In this document: positions 35,773-43,852 of the stretch, piece after piece
Numbering within the stretch: the stretch's first letter is position 1
Layout: each line of letters begins with the position of its first letter
Assembly (NCBI GenBank): GCA_964353355.1
Contig: CAYGVT010000070.1
Location: 62,001 to 126,000 of the forward strand
Source of the DNA: CAYGVT01 sp964353355
GTDB lineage: Archaea > Thermoplasmatota > DTKX01 > GCA-020343715
DNA: 64,000 nt
Reading direction: 5' to 3'
The notes under the pieces: generated by a model
Told to the model about the DNA's origin: nothing
Seen by the model: only the letters and a program-made list of their open reading frames with translations
Database searches by the model: none
Position numbers and translations under genes: made by a program

Positions 35773-36507
35773 TCAGAACAGCTCGCCGATGACCTTTATG
35801 CCGCCCTCGGACGCCTCGATGAGGAACGGCTTCATCTCGTGGCGGGTCGCGCGCATCTTGCGCACCTGCAAGTAGCGCTTGATGTCGTTGCCCATCTTCT
35901 CCGTCCCGAGCTCGATGATGCCGTCCACGAGGAAGTACTCCGGGCGGTCGTCGACGACCTGGGTCTCGAGGATCATGATGGCGGTCACGCCGCGCTTGCG
36001 GATACGGAAGAAGAAGTCCTGCAGCTTGCGGCGCACGAGCGCCTCCTGCATTCCCAGAAGGGCGAGCAGCGCGTTGAGCGAGTCGATGACCAGGTACTTG
36101 GGCGGGTAGCCCTTCTCGGCCTCGCCCTCCTCGCCGTGCGGCTCATAGACGGAGAGCGGTGCGGCCGCCCGCTCGAGGATGAGGTTGAGGTAGTCCTCCT
36201 CCTTGAAGATGTTCTGGTCCCACAGCTCCAAGTCGGCCTTGAAGGAGGCGATGTCGATTATCTGGATCTGGGGGATCTCGGGGATGCCCATGCTCTTGAT
36301 GTTCTTGAGATGCCCCTCCTTGCTCTCCTCGAACGTGATGTAGACCGCCCGCTCCTTCGGGTGGCGGTCGAGGTAGCGCTGGAGCATGTTGTACACGAAG
36401 CTGGACTTGAGCGTGCCCGCACCGCCGACGACTATGACGATGGCGCCCTGCGGCGGCTCCGTGTGGAAGATGAGGTCCATGCCGTCGATGCTGTCGATGA
36501 AGACCAT
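35773..36507 (-). CDS. KaiC/RadA-like P-loop ATPase
   Basis: 244 residues. RecA-fold ATPase of the archaeal KaiC-like group: the P-loop is GGAGTLKSS with Lys34 (Leu replaces the usual Gly before Lys, as in the GTxKSS forms of this group), and Walker B is YLVIDSLNALL. Glu pair ITFEESKE follows as in KaiC-type proteins. Only one ATPase domain. Its ATG begins 1 nt after the stop of the ribbon-helix-helix gene, so the two are an operon and probably act together. Signalling or regulatory role inferred. Confidence 0.87.
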   Translation of the reverse strand: MVFIDSIDGMDLIFHTEPPQGAIVIVVGGAGTLKSSFVYNMLQRYLDRHPKERAVYITFEESKEGHLKNIKSMGIPEIPQIQIIDIASFKADLELWDQNIFKEEDYLNLILERAAAPLSVYEPHGEEGEAEKGYPPKYLVIDSLNALLALLGMQEALVRRKLQDFFFRIRKRGVTAIMILETQVVDDRPEYFLVDGIIELGTEKMGNDIKRYLQVRKMRATRHEMKPFLIEASEGGIKVIGELF

Positions 36508-36508
36508 C

Positions 36509-36937
36509 TCACGCGCCCCCCTCAGCGCTGAGCCGCATCAGGTTCTCCCTGATGATGGCGACCTGCTTCTCGTCGGCCATGTGATGGATGGACAGGAGGA
36601 TGTCGTCCACGAGCTCCCGCGTGAGCTGCTTGCGCGAGAGCGTCTCGAGGAACGCGTCGTGCTTGAGGCACTTCTGGGAGAGCATCCGGACGGCGAGTTC
36701 CCTCGGCATCACCCGCTCGACCTCCTGGACGACGCGGTGCGCCAGCGGGTTCTCCTCGAGGTCCTTCACAGGCGCCTGGGTTCCCACGGTCGCCTGCGCC
36801 TCCCTGGCCAGCTTCTCCTGCAGGGCCTCCGTGACGATGTCGCGGATGGTGCGGTCGGTGTCCAGGGCGTACTGCTTTAGGCGGCGGAAGAGCGCGAGGT
36901 CCAGGTCGATGGTGGTCTTCTTGACGGACCGTCCCAT
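36509..36937 (-). CDS. Ribbon-helix-helix protein, partner of the KaiC-like ATPase
   Basis: 142 residues. Residues 5-45 form a ribbon-helix-helix DNA-binding motif (VKKTTIDLDLALFRRLKQYA, then TIRDIVTEALQEKL). The C-terminal ~80 residues are helical (NPLAHRVVQEVERVMPREL) and could bind the ATPase or a ligand. Strong TATA box upstream. Directly followed by the KaiC-like gene. Confidence 0.85.
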   Translation of the reverse strand: MGRSVKKTTIDLDLALFRRLKQYALDTDRTIRDIVTEALQEKLAREAQATVGTQAPVKDLEENPLAHRVVQEVERVMPRELAVRMLSQKCLKHDAFLETLSRKQLTRELVDDILLSIHHMADEKQVAIIRENLMRLSAEGGA

Positions 36938-36965
36938 GGAAATCGGCTAAAGATGAGGGTGCCTG

Positions 36966-36979
36966 TATATATAAATATT
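36966..36979 (-). promoter_or_regulatory. Strong TATA box of the RHH/KaiC-like operon
   Basis: AATATTTATATATA on the - strand, 14 consecutive A/T bases ending about 30 nt before ATG 36937. Confidence 0.65.
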
Positions 36980-37041
36980 GGGCTGGCCCTTAAACCTGGT
37001 AATGTGGCCCCTGGGTACGCTGGCAAGGGGGGAAAAGAGGG

Positions 37042-37749
37042 TCATTCCGAACCGTGAGCCCCATCGAGGGGGCACCCGCTCCCGAGGGGGCAGCCCGGGC
37101 AGTCGGGCACCTTGCGGCACCTCCGCTTGCAGTGCTCGACGATGACCGCGTGACAGTTCCTGTAAAGGTCCACGTCGCGCGGGAGGGAGCGCGTGAACCA
37201 GGCCGCGACCTCGTCGTAGGGTGCGTCCGCGACCCCGACCCCTAGGCGGAGGAGCAGCCTGCGCGTGTAGGCGTCCACCACGAAGGCGGGCACCCCGGCG
37301 GCGTAGAGCGCGATGCTGTCCGCGGTCTCGGGACCGATGCCCCTGATGGCGAGGAGGCGGTAGCGCAGCTCCCCGCCTGGCGTTGACAGGAACGCGTCGA
37401 GCCCGCCCGTGGCCTGGACCGCCATGCAGAGGTCGACGAGCCTCGCCGCCTTTTGGCGGTAGGTGCCCGATGGCCGCACCAACGCCTCGAGGGCCGACCG
37501 GTCCAGGCCCAGGAGGGCCCCAGGAGCATCGATGCCCCCGCCCCTGAGGTTGTCGAGCGCGCGCTCGACGTTGGCCCAGGACGTGCGCTGGGTGAGCACC
37601 GCACCCAGCATGACCTCGAATGGCCCGTCGGCGGGCCACCAGTCGAGCTCGCCATAGGCACTCAGCAGCACCCTGTAAAGCGCGCGGGGGCCGATATGGC
37701 GGGACCCGCCCCGGGAACCGCGACCGGAACCGTGCCTGTTCACTGGCAT
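37042..37749 (-). CDS. Endonuclease III-like HhH-GPD DNA glycosylase, MagIII-like
   Basis: 235 residues from ATG 37749 (GTG 37743 would fit a TATA box on the - strand better). Helix-hairpin-helix IRGIGPETADSIAL and catalytic Asp in VVDAYTRR; four-Cys iron-sulfur cluster at the C-terminus (C-X6-C-X2-C-X5-C in CRKVPDCPGCPLGSGC). The Lys of bifunctional endonuclease III (in GVGRKTA) is Glu here, so it is expected to be a glycosylase without AP-lyase activity. The GPETAD form resembles the MagIII 3-methyladenine glycosylases. Base-excision repair. Confidence 0.87.
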   Translation of the reverse strand: MPVNRHGSGRGSRGGSRHIGPRALYRVLLSAYGELDWWPADGPFEVMLGAVLTQRTSWANVERALDNLRGGGIDAPGALLGLDRSALEALVRPSGTYRQKAARLVDLCMAVQATGGLDAFLSTPGGELRYRLLAIRGIGPETADSIALYAAGVPAFVVDAYTRRLLLRLGVGVADAPYDEVAAWFTRSLPRDVDLYRNCHAVIVEHCKRRCRKVPDCPGCPLGSGCPLDGAHGSE

Positions 37750-37757
37750 CTCGAAGG

Positions 37758-37765
37758 ATTAATAA
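37758..37765. promoter_or_regulatory. AT box between the glycosylase and the 37790-38164 gene
   Basis: ATTAATAA centred 28 nt before ATG 37790 on the + strand, giving a leaderless message. The reverse reading GTTATTAAT is 20 nt or less before the glycosylase starts. Confidence 0.5.
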
Positions 37766-37789
37766 CGAGTGCGTGCTATCACCCTTTCG

Positions 37790-38164
37790 ATGCGGTCCTA
37801 CAAGCACTACATCCACCAGTACAAGATCCCGTTCTCGGTGCTCCTCGCCGTGCTGGGAGCGGTCCTCCTGGTGCTGGGCATGTGGTCCTACCCCTACAAC
37901 GACCCGTACGAGAACGCACCCCTGGAATCGCTCCGGGGCATCAACATGATGGTGGCCCTCCTGGGGATCATCATGCTGGGCGTGGGGTTGTACCTGCTCT
38001 ACGAATATGCGGCCACGAAGAGGAAGTTCGAGGCCATGATGGCGACGGACAGCGAGGCCCTGTTCCGTCGCAACCAGATAGAGCTCGAGCGGCTGGCCCT
38101 CAAGCTCTCCATCAAGGAGGAGCAACAGGTGCTTGCTACCCTGAAGAAGTACAGGATCCGTTAG
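37790..38164 (+). CDS. Small membrane protein, two helices and coiled tail, unknown
   Basis: 124 residues from ATG 37790. Two membrane helices (FSVLLAVLGAVLLVLGMW and MVALLGIIMLGVGLYLLY), then a cytoplasmic charged helical tail (EALFRRNQIELERLALKLSIKEEQQ) with coiled-coil character. Last gene before the A/T-rich island. Family not recognised. Confidence 0.75.
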   Translation: MRSYKHYIHQYKIPFSVLLAVLGAVLLVLGMWSYPYNDPYENAPLESLRGINMMVALLGIIMLGVGLYLLYEYAATKRKFEAMMATDSEALFRRNQIELERLALKLSIKEEQQVLATLKKYRIR

Positions 38165-38228
38165 AGCCACGGTCCAACGGTCGATTGTAAAGGCCGGCCC
38201 TTCATCGGATAATGGGTTGGTGAGAGGG

Positions 38229-38249
38229 ACCCCATCATTTCCTATGGAG
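38229..38249 (-). promoter_or_regulatory. ORB-like element B (candidate Orc1/Cdc6 binding site)
   Basis: On the - strand CTCCATAGGAAAT followed by GATGGGGT: a dyad TCC..GGA next to a G-string, as in archaeal origin recognition boxes. It matches element A at 17 of 21 positions by hand alignment. Its G-string points away from the A/T island, which begins just beyond its dyad end. Confidence 0.55.
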
Positions 38250-38252
38250 ACC

Positions 38253-38345
38253 CTTCTGGGGATATACGCGTATTATTTTAATATAATTGAAATAAAAAAA
38301 TAGAGTCATATCTCTATACATTTACAGATATTTATACTTTTGCAT
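38253..38345. other. A/T-rich island, candidate duplex-unwinding region of an origin
   Basis: 60 of the 70 bases at 38271-38340 are A or T, in a chromosome that is otherwise about two-thirds GC. It covers the short gap between the small membrane gene and hflX and the last codons of hflX. ORB-like element B flanks it, and orc1/cdc6 lies 1.7 kb away. It may also serve as terminator for the two convergent genes; the two roles are compatible. Confidence 0.55.
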
Positions 38346-39714
38346 CGGAACTACTGGTCTTATCATGATATATAAGGCGAAGAGGTCGACCCGGCATATT
38401 CTCGATTATCTCGTTTAATTTGGCATGGAACTTCCGCTCCACCGCGAACGTAATCCTTCCCGCGGACCGTTGCGAGAGGTCCAGGTAGACGGCCCGCTGC
38501 CTCACCAGGTCCATGAGGCCCACCTGGTCGCCGTCGACGTCCACGAAGAGGTCGAAGGGGTTGGCCGTCGCATCGAAGGTCAGGTCCAGCACCGCGACGG
38601 TCCTCAGGTTCTCGAGGATGGCGTGGAGGAGCGCCTCCCTGAGGGCGAGGCGCCGGTTAGGGCGCTGGACGTTGAGCTGCACGGGGAGCCACGGTCCCAC
38701 GATGAGCCCCCGCTGCTGCAGCCCCTCCACCTTGGCCTTGAGCTCGCTAGGCGCGACCATGTCGACTTTGTTGAGCAGCGAGAAGATGGGCGGCGTCTCC
38801 TCGGCCCGCTTGAGGATCTCCAGGGACGTCATGGCCTTGCGCTCGAGCACGTCCGCCGGCTCCCCGACGTCGAGCACGAGCAGCACCAGGTCGGACGAGT
38901 AGAGCTCCTCGAGGGTGGAGTTGAACGCCTCGATGAGCCAGGGTGGCAGGTCCTCGATGAAACCGACCGTGTCGTTGATGAGGATGCGCCCCTCGATGCC
39001 CTCCACGCTCCTCGAGAGCGGGCTGAGGGTCGAGAACATGCGCGAGTCGACCTCGGCGCCGGCCTCGGTCAGCAGGTTGAGCGCCGAGGTCTTGCCCGCG
39101 TTGGTGTACCCCGCGACGCTCACGGTCACGTAGGACCGTCGCTGCCGGCCCTTCCGTCTCACCTCGCGCACGCGCACAACATCCTCCAGCTCCCGCTGGA
39201 TGCGCGCCATGCGCCGGGTTATCTCCGTCAGGTACTGGTGGGTGCCGACCTCGCCGCCCGCCAGGAGGCCGGGATGCTCGCCGCGCTTTGAGAGGCTTAT
39301 GGTCTCTTTGATGAACGGCACGCGGTGCTTGAGGGTCGCGAGCTCGACCTGCAGCCTCGCCTCCGGGCTGGCCGCGCGGGAGGTGAAGATCTCCAGGATG
39401 AGGCGGACGCGGTCGTAGACCTCGAGCCCCGTCGCGGACTGCAACCCGTGCACCTGGGATGGCTTGAGCTCGCCGTTGACGACGATGAGGTCGGCCCCGA
39501 GCTCCTTCGCCTTGTCCTTGACCTCCTCGGTCTTGCCCTTGCCGATGAAGGTCCTGGGGTCCGGCTGGTCGCGCCGCTGGACCTCGACCGAGGCGACCTC
39601 GAGCCCGAGCGCCTCGACGAGGGCACGGGTCTCGCGGTAGTCGTTCCGCGTCGAAACGAGCACGCACTTGCGCGCGTCGCGCGCGCCGCCCGCCCGTTCC
39701 TCCGGCACCGCCAT
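38332..39714 (-). CDS. hflX: GTPase HflX
   Basis: 460 residues from ATG 39714 (GTG 39738 in frame upstream is an alternative). N-terminal HflX domain (RTFIGKGKTEEVKDKAKELGAD region, LEVYDRVRLILEIFTSRA), then the GTPase: P-loop GYTNAGKTSALN, switch region DTVGFIEDLPPWLI, NKVD. C-terminal domain (about 385-440) as in longer archaeal forms. HflX binds ribosomes and acts in ribosome splitting or rescue. Its terminal codons lie in the A/T island and are unusually A/T-rich. Confidence 0.95.
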   Translation of the reverse strand: MAVPEERAGGARDARKCVLVSTRNDYRETRALVEALGLEVASVEVQRRDQPDPRTFIGKGKTEEVKDKAKELGADLIVVNGELKPSQVHGLQSATGLEVYDRVRLILEIFTSRAASPEARLQVELATLKHRVPFIKETISLSKRGEHPGLLAGGEVGTHQYLTEITRRMARIQRELEDVVRVREVRRKGRQRRSYVTVSVAGYTNAGKTSALNLLTEAGAEVDSRMFSTLSPLSRSVEGIEGRILINDTVGFIEDLPPWLIEAFNSTLEELYSSDLVLLVLDVGEPADVLERKAMTSLEILKRAEETPPIFSLLNKVDMVAPSELKAKVEGLQQRGLIVGPWLPVQLNVQRPNRRLALREALLHAILENLRTVAVLDLTFDATANPFDLFVDVDGDQVGLMDLVRQRAVYLDLSQRSAGRITFAVERKFHAKLNEIIENMPGRPLRLIYHDKTSSSDAKV

Positions 39715-39907
39715 GGGCTGCGGTAGTGCGTTCCCCACGAAAAAGCCTCCGTTCCCCCGATGAGGTCGCCGCGGCGGGTGGCCGTGGGTTGGCTGGGGGG
39801 GCTACCGTCAGGTCGCTGGGGGGGTTGATGCGGGGGACGCCGCCCGGACCGATGCGGGTGCCTCTCTCGGCGGTCGCCGCGCCGCAGGGGTCGTCCGCTA
39901 TCTGCCC

Positions 39908-39928
39908 TTCCACAGGAAACGGTGGGGT
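39908..39928 (+). promoter_or_regulatory. ORB-like element A upstream of orc1/cdc6
   Basis: TTCCACAGGAAAC followed by GGTGGGGT. The dyad TTCC..GGAA with a downstream G-string is the known shape of archaeal origin recognition boxes. It sits about 150 nt before the initiator gene and is the best of three copies. Confidence 0.65.
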
Positions 39929-40022
39929 GGGTCTCGTCCCGGGGCAGGTGGCGAAAAGATATTTCTACCCACCTGCGCATTAGCCCGAATCCCCGCGCCC
40001 CCCTCGGATCTCTCCCGGACAA

Positions 40023-40043
40023 TTCCACGAGAAGAGGAGGGGT
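40023..40043 (+). promoter_or_regulatory. ORB-like element C upstream of orc1/cdc6
   Basis: TTCCACGAGAAGA followed by GGAGGGGT; 16 of 21 positions match element A. Same orientation as A, 95 nt downstream and 36 nt before the orc1/cdc6 start, so it could also serve autoregulation. Weaker than A and B. Confidence 0.4.
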
Positions 40044-40079
40044 GCCTGGACAGCCTTTCGCGCACCGGTGGGGAGGGAG

Positions 40080-41333
40080 ATGGAGCAGGAGACCGTTAAC
40101 GTATTCGAGCAGTTCGCGGAGGTCCGGCCCATCTTCAAGAAGGACCGGGACATACTGCGCCCATCCTACATCCCCGACAGCCTGCCCCATCGCACGAAGC
40201 AGATCGAGGCGCTCGCGTCCATCCTCGCGACCGCCCTGCAGGGGAACCGGCCGTCCAACGTGCTCATCTTCGGCAAGACGGGAACCGGCAAGACGGCCGT
40301 GGTCAAGTACCTGGGGAAGGAGATCAAATCCGCGCACGAGCGCAACGAGGGCCGGTTCCTGGCGGTCAACTTCATCTACATCAACTGCCAGGTCGTGGAC
40401 ACCCACTACGGGGTCCTCGCCCACGTGGGCAACTACTTCATCCAGGACTGGGACTCGCGCATCCCCTTCACGGGCTGGTCGACCGAGAAGGTGTACAACG
40501 AGCTCAAGCAGCAGATAGACGCGCACGAGACCGTGACCGTCATCGTGCTGGACGAGGTGGACAAGCTGGTGTACAAGAGCGGCGACGACGTGCTGTTCCA
40601 CCTGAGCGAGATCAACGACGACCTGAAGCGGGGCAAGCTCTCCATCATCGGCATCTCCAACGACCTCAAGTTCACCGAGTTCCTCGACACGCGCGTGCGC
40701 AGCCGGCTGGGCGAGGAGCGGCTCGTGTTCCCGCCCTACAACGCCAACCAGCTGCAGGACATCCTGCGCCAGCGCGCGGACCTGGCCTTCTGCGATGACG
40801 CCGTGGACGGCGCCGTCATCTCGCTGTGCTCCGCGCTCGCGGCCCAGGAGCACGGCGACGCCCGCCGCGCGCTCGACCTGCTGCGCGTCTCGGCCGAGCT
40901 CTCCGAGCGCGACCACGCGCCCAGGGTGACCGAGCAGTACGTGCAGAAGGCGGTGAGCAAGCTCGAGCTGGACGCGGTCGAGGAGGTCGTGTCCACCCTG
41001 CCCACGCAGTCCAAGCTCGTCCTTCTGGGGATCTACATCAACGAGCGCGACGGCTCGACGCAGTCCACCACGGGCGAGGTCTACGACACCTACCGGGAGC
41101 TCTGCCGCCAGCTGGGCATGGCGCACCTGACCCAGCGCCGCGTCACCGACCTCATATCGGAGCTGGACATGCTGGGCATCATCAATGCCCGCCTCAAGTC
41201 CTTCGGCAGGGGCGGCCGCACGCGCGAGATATCGCTGGCGGTGTCGATGTACGAGATCGCCGACGTCCTCAGGCAGGACGACATCGTCAAGGACCTGCTG
41301 GACGCCCGGCCGCACCAGACCACCCTGATATGA
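40080..41333 (+). CDS. cdc6: Replication initiator Orc1/Cdc6
   Basis: 417 residues from ATG 40080, with GGAGGGAG immediately upstream; GTG 40068 is an alternative. AAA+ ATPase: Walker A GKTGTGKT (65-72), Walker B VIVLDEVDKL with Asp158/Glu159, sensor motifs ISNDLKFTEFLDTRVRSRL, and a C-terminal winged helix (about 330-400) that contacts ORB DNA. It binds origin recognition boxes and loads MCM. Origins usually lie next to this gene, which matches the ORB-like elements here. Confidence 0.96.
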   Translation: MEQETVNVFEQFAEVRPIFKKDRDILRPSYIPDSLPHRTKQIEALASILATALQGNRPSNVLIFGKTGTGKTAVVKYLGKEIKSAHERNEGRFLAVNFIYINCQVVDTHYGVLAHVGNYFIQDWDSRIPFTGWSTEKVYNELKQQIDAHETVTVIVLDEVDKLVYKSGDDVLFHLSEINDDLKRGKLSIIGISNDLKFTEFLDTRVRSRLGEERLVFPPYNANQLQDILRQRADLAFCDDAVDGAVISLCSALAAQEHGDARRALDLLRVSAELSERDHAPRVTEQYVQKAVSKLELDAVEEVVSTLPTQSKLVLLGIYINERDGSTQSTTGEVYDTYRELCRQLGMAHLTQRRVTDLISELDMLGIINARLKSFGRGGRTREISLAVSMYEIADVLRQDDIVKDLLDARPHQTTLI

Positions 41334-41485
41334 GGGATAAGGGCCGACGGGCTGGACAGGGGCGCGCGGGGAACGTGCGGACGGTGTGAGGAGGGTGCTC
41401 TGGAGGTCGATGGGGCCCAGAGGCCACCAGTCCGGTGCTCGTCTGAACCGCTGGCAGCCATGTGTCCCGACCTGGCGCCGCGGCC

Positions 41486-42496
41486 CTAATCGGACCCGTC
41501 ATCGCCTTCAGGGGGACGGCGCCGGAACATATCGAGGAGCCCGGCGAGAGGGCCGCCAGGCGCTCGGGTCCCCTCCTCGCCCTCCTCGGGCTCGCCCTTG
41601 GCGACCCCCCGGGCGCCCCGCCGCCGCTTCCCCCGCCCGCCGCCCGCCTCGCGGGCCTTGGGCCTGCGCGCCCTGACCTCGAGCGAGAGCGTGTCCACCA
41701 GCATCGGCAGCACGATGAGCAGCGCCACCGTCAGGGCAAGGTCATTGCCGCTGTTGGATGGGGCCTTGTGGAGCTTGGTCTGGCCGTTCGCCCACAGCTT
41801 GATGAGGCCGAACCATGGCAGCTCGCCGCGCGCCACCCCGACGACCCACGCGTCCTTGACGGGCTCCACGAGGGGAGATGTGCCGGTGGGCGGCGCGCCG
41901 GCGCCGGTCCAGGAAGGGAGGCTCACCTGGTCAGCCTCGCGGTTGTGGTCGCCCTTCGTGACGTAGCCGCTGTGCGGCGGCCGCCCCTGGAAGTTCTGGA
42001 GGATGCGCGCCACGTCGACGTAGAGGTCGATCTCCTCGCGCTCGCCTGTGTGGTAGGAGGTGAGCCCCCGTACGTAAAATCCGTGGGCCTCGTTGAGGAC
42101 GTCAAGCGTGGGCACGTCGTAGGAGCCGCCCGTTTGGTTGTACTCGAGCCAGACGATGACGCGATGGATGATGGGGGTGGTCCCCGTAAGCCCGTTCTTG
42201 TGGTAGACGACGACGTCGCCGAAGTCACCGTGCCGGTCGTACCCCCTATCCCGCCCCTCGACCCAGGTGGTCACGCCCCCCGCCCGCCCGAGGGTCCTGA
42301 CGAAGGTCAGGTCGCCAGTGTCGATGACGCCGACCTCGGACCATTCGTTCGAGTGCTGCATGCTCTCGGACTCGACCACGACCATGGGCGGCCACCGGCC
42401 ACCGTAGACGTAGAGGGCCGCGAGGATGACCACGACGACGACCACGGCCGTGAGCACGTCCCGGAGGAGGGACATCACCTGGCGGCGCGTGGACAT
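41486..42496 (-). CDS. Archaeal signal peptidase I-like (S26B), copy 1
   Basis: 336 residues. N-terminal membrane helix (VLTAVVVVVVILAALYVY), catalytic Ser45 in ESESMQHS, His111 in PIIHRVIV in place of the bacterial Lys, and VTKGDHN for the Asp region: the Ser-His-Asp type of archaeal and ER signal peptidases. A second hydrophobic segment (LALTVALLIVLPMLVD) lies near 240-258, then a basic/acidic cytoplasmic tail. It cleaves signal peptides outside the membrane. The second gene of a tandem pair, 24 nt after copy 2. Confidence 0.9.
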   Translation of the reverse strand: MSTRRQVMSLLRDVLTAVVVVVVILAALYVYGGRWPPMVVVESESMQHSNEWSEVGVIDTGDLTFVRTLGRAGGVTTWVEGRDRGYDRHGDFGDVVVYHKNGLTGTTPIIHRVIVWLEYNQTGGSYDVPTLDVLNEAHGFYVRGLTSYHTGEREEIDLYVDVARILQNFQGRPPHSGYVTKGDHNREADQVSLPSWTGAGAPPTGTSPLVEPVKDAWVVGVARGELPWFGLIKLWANGQTKLHKAPSNSGNDLALTVALLIVLPMLVDTLSLEVRARRPKAREAGGGRGKRRRGARGVAKGEPEEGEEGTRAPGGPLAGLLDMFRRRPPEGDDGSD

Positions 42497-42520
42497 CGGA
42501 CCTGGGCCTCCTGGCCGCCG

Positions 42521-43684
42521 TCATGCGCGCCGCCGGTCATTAAGGTTCGCACGCCCATCGTCCCGTGACGGGGCCGGGTCGACGTACCTGTACACCACCC
42601 GGGACGGTTGCGAAGGGGGCGGGGGGGGGCCCGCCTGCCCAGCGGGCGGGGAGGGGTCCCACTCGACATGCGGGGGGGCAGGCTCCCCCGCCCATTGGTC
42701 CGGGGCGGGGGCCGCGATGCGGTAGGCGACGGGCGGGCCCGCGACCGCCGGCGCGGGGGGCCAAGAGGCCGGCACGGGCCGTCCGGCCGATGGACCCCCC
42801 TCGACCTCCCCCGACCGCCGGCGCAGCAGCCACAGCCTGCGCCAGGGGGTGGGGGCCCCCTCCTGCCGCGAGGCCGCGACGAGAGCGATTGCCAGGTCGA
42901 TGAGCACCGGCACGGTGACCAGGAGGGCCACGGTGATGAGGAGGTCGTACCAGCTGTTCGGGGGGACCGCCTGGCCGGTGCCGCCGAACCACAGCTTGAG
43001 GATGCCGAACCAGGGGAGCTCTCCCCGGCTCACGCCCACGACCCACTCGCGCAGCACGGGCTCGGCCCGTGGGGTCGTGCCAGCGGGCTGCTGCTCCCAG
43101 AACAGGCTGATCTGGTCGATGTTGGGGTTGTTGTCGCCCTTGGTGAGGTAGCCCCCGTGGGGAGCGCCGTGGCCAATGAAGTTGTCCAGCACGACCTGCA
43201 GATTGACAGGCAGGTCCATCGCCGTCTCCGAGCCGGTGTGATAGGTCCGCAGCCCCCGCAGCGTGATGTGCAGCGTGTCCCGCTCGCCCAGCGACGGCAC
43301 GTCGAACGAGGCGCCCGTCGTGGAGTTGAGCTCGACCCACACCATCGCGCGGTGGATGACCGGCGTGTACTCCCTCAGCCCGTTCTTGTGGAAGACGATG
43401 ACGTCCCCGTAGTTGCCGTAGGTCGAGTGCCCGGTGGCCTTGCCCTCCGCCCACGTGACGATGTGGCCGGACCGTTCGGACGACCGGACGAGGGTGAGGT
43501 CACCGGTGTCGATGATGCCCACGGCGGACGAGTCCCCAGAGTGCTGCATGCTGCCGGATTCGATTACCACCATCGGGGGCCACATGCCCGCGTAGGCCCA
43601 GAGGCTCCCCAGGACGACCAGGACGACGCAGGCCGAGCCGACGACGTCCCGGAGCAGGGGCTTGAACCTTTCCATCGATGCCAT
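42521..43684 (-). CDS. Archaeal signal peptidase I-like (S26B), copy 2
   Basis: 387 residues, clear paralogue of copy 1: Ser45 in ESGSMQHS, His in PVIHRAMV, LTKGDNN. One N-terminal helix and one near residues 245-265, then a ~110-residue Pro/Ala-rich cytoplasmic tail (WPPAPAVAGPP, PPAGQAGPPPPPSQP). Start ATG 43684; ATG 43675 is also possible. A TATA box GGGATAAATACGG (- strand, about 43719-43732) lies upstream. With copy 1 it forms an operon; two enzymes may divide substrates. Confidence 0.9.
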   Translation of the reverse strand: MASMERFKPLLRDVVGSACVVLVVLGSLWAYAGMWPPMVVIESGSMQHSGDSSAVGIIDTGDLTLVRSSERSGHIVTWAEGKATGHSTYGNYGDVIVFHKNGLREYTPVIHRAMVWVELNSTTGASFDVPSLGERDTLHITLRGLRTYHTGSETAMDLPVNLQVVLDNFIGHGAPHGGYLTKGDNNPNIDQISLFWEQQPAGTTPRAEPVLREWVVGVSRGELPWFGILKLWFGGTGQAVPPNSWYDLLITVALLVTVPVLIDLAIALVAASRQEGAPTPWRRLWLLRRRSGEVEGGPSAGRPVPASWPPAPAVAGPPVAYRIAAPAPDQWAGEPAPPHVEWDPSPPAGQAGPPPPPSQPSRVVYRYVDPAPSRDDGRANLNDRRRA

Positions 43685-43820
43685 CGGGCCACCAGGGAGG
43701 ACGCCCCCATGACGGCACGTCCGTATTTATCCCTTGCGCGGCTAGGTGCACGCCCAGGGGGGGCAAGGTGGACATCTCCGGCCCACGTCGCCACCGACCC
43801 TCCGTGGCATCCGCCCAAAC

Positions 43821-43829
43821 CTATTTTAC
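43821..43829 (+). promoter_or_regulatory. TATA box of dCMP deaminase
   Basis: CTATTTTAC centred 28 nt before ATG 43853; leaderless. Confidence 0.5.
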
Positions 43830-43852
43830 TGGCATCCGACCTTTCCAGGGCG

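Larger units (their letters stand above)
39715..40079. other. 365-nt gene-free region between hflX and orc1/cdc6
   Basis: Holds two ORB-like elements (39908-39928 and 40023-40043), a GATATTT box near 39957-39964 that may be the orc1/cdc6 promoter, and C/G-run-rich sequence near 39790-39850. A CTTTTT stretch near 39740 on the - strand may belong to the hflX promoter. I see no open frame with gene-like properties. Confidence 0.6.

Noticed and set aside
38253..38345. A/T island as foreign DNA or mobile-element scar
   Set aside because: Too short, no inverted terminal repeats or target duplication, and its position by ORB-like elements and convergent gene ends explains it better.
41334..41485. 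Gap after orc1/cdc6 checked for a tRNA or further origin elements
   Set aside because: No T-loop GTTCRANTC pattern, no cloverleaf and no ORB-like dyad found by eye.
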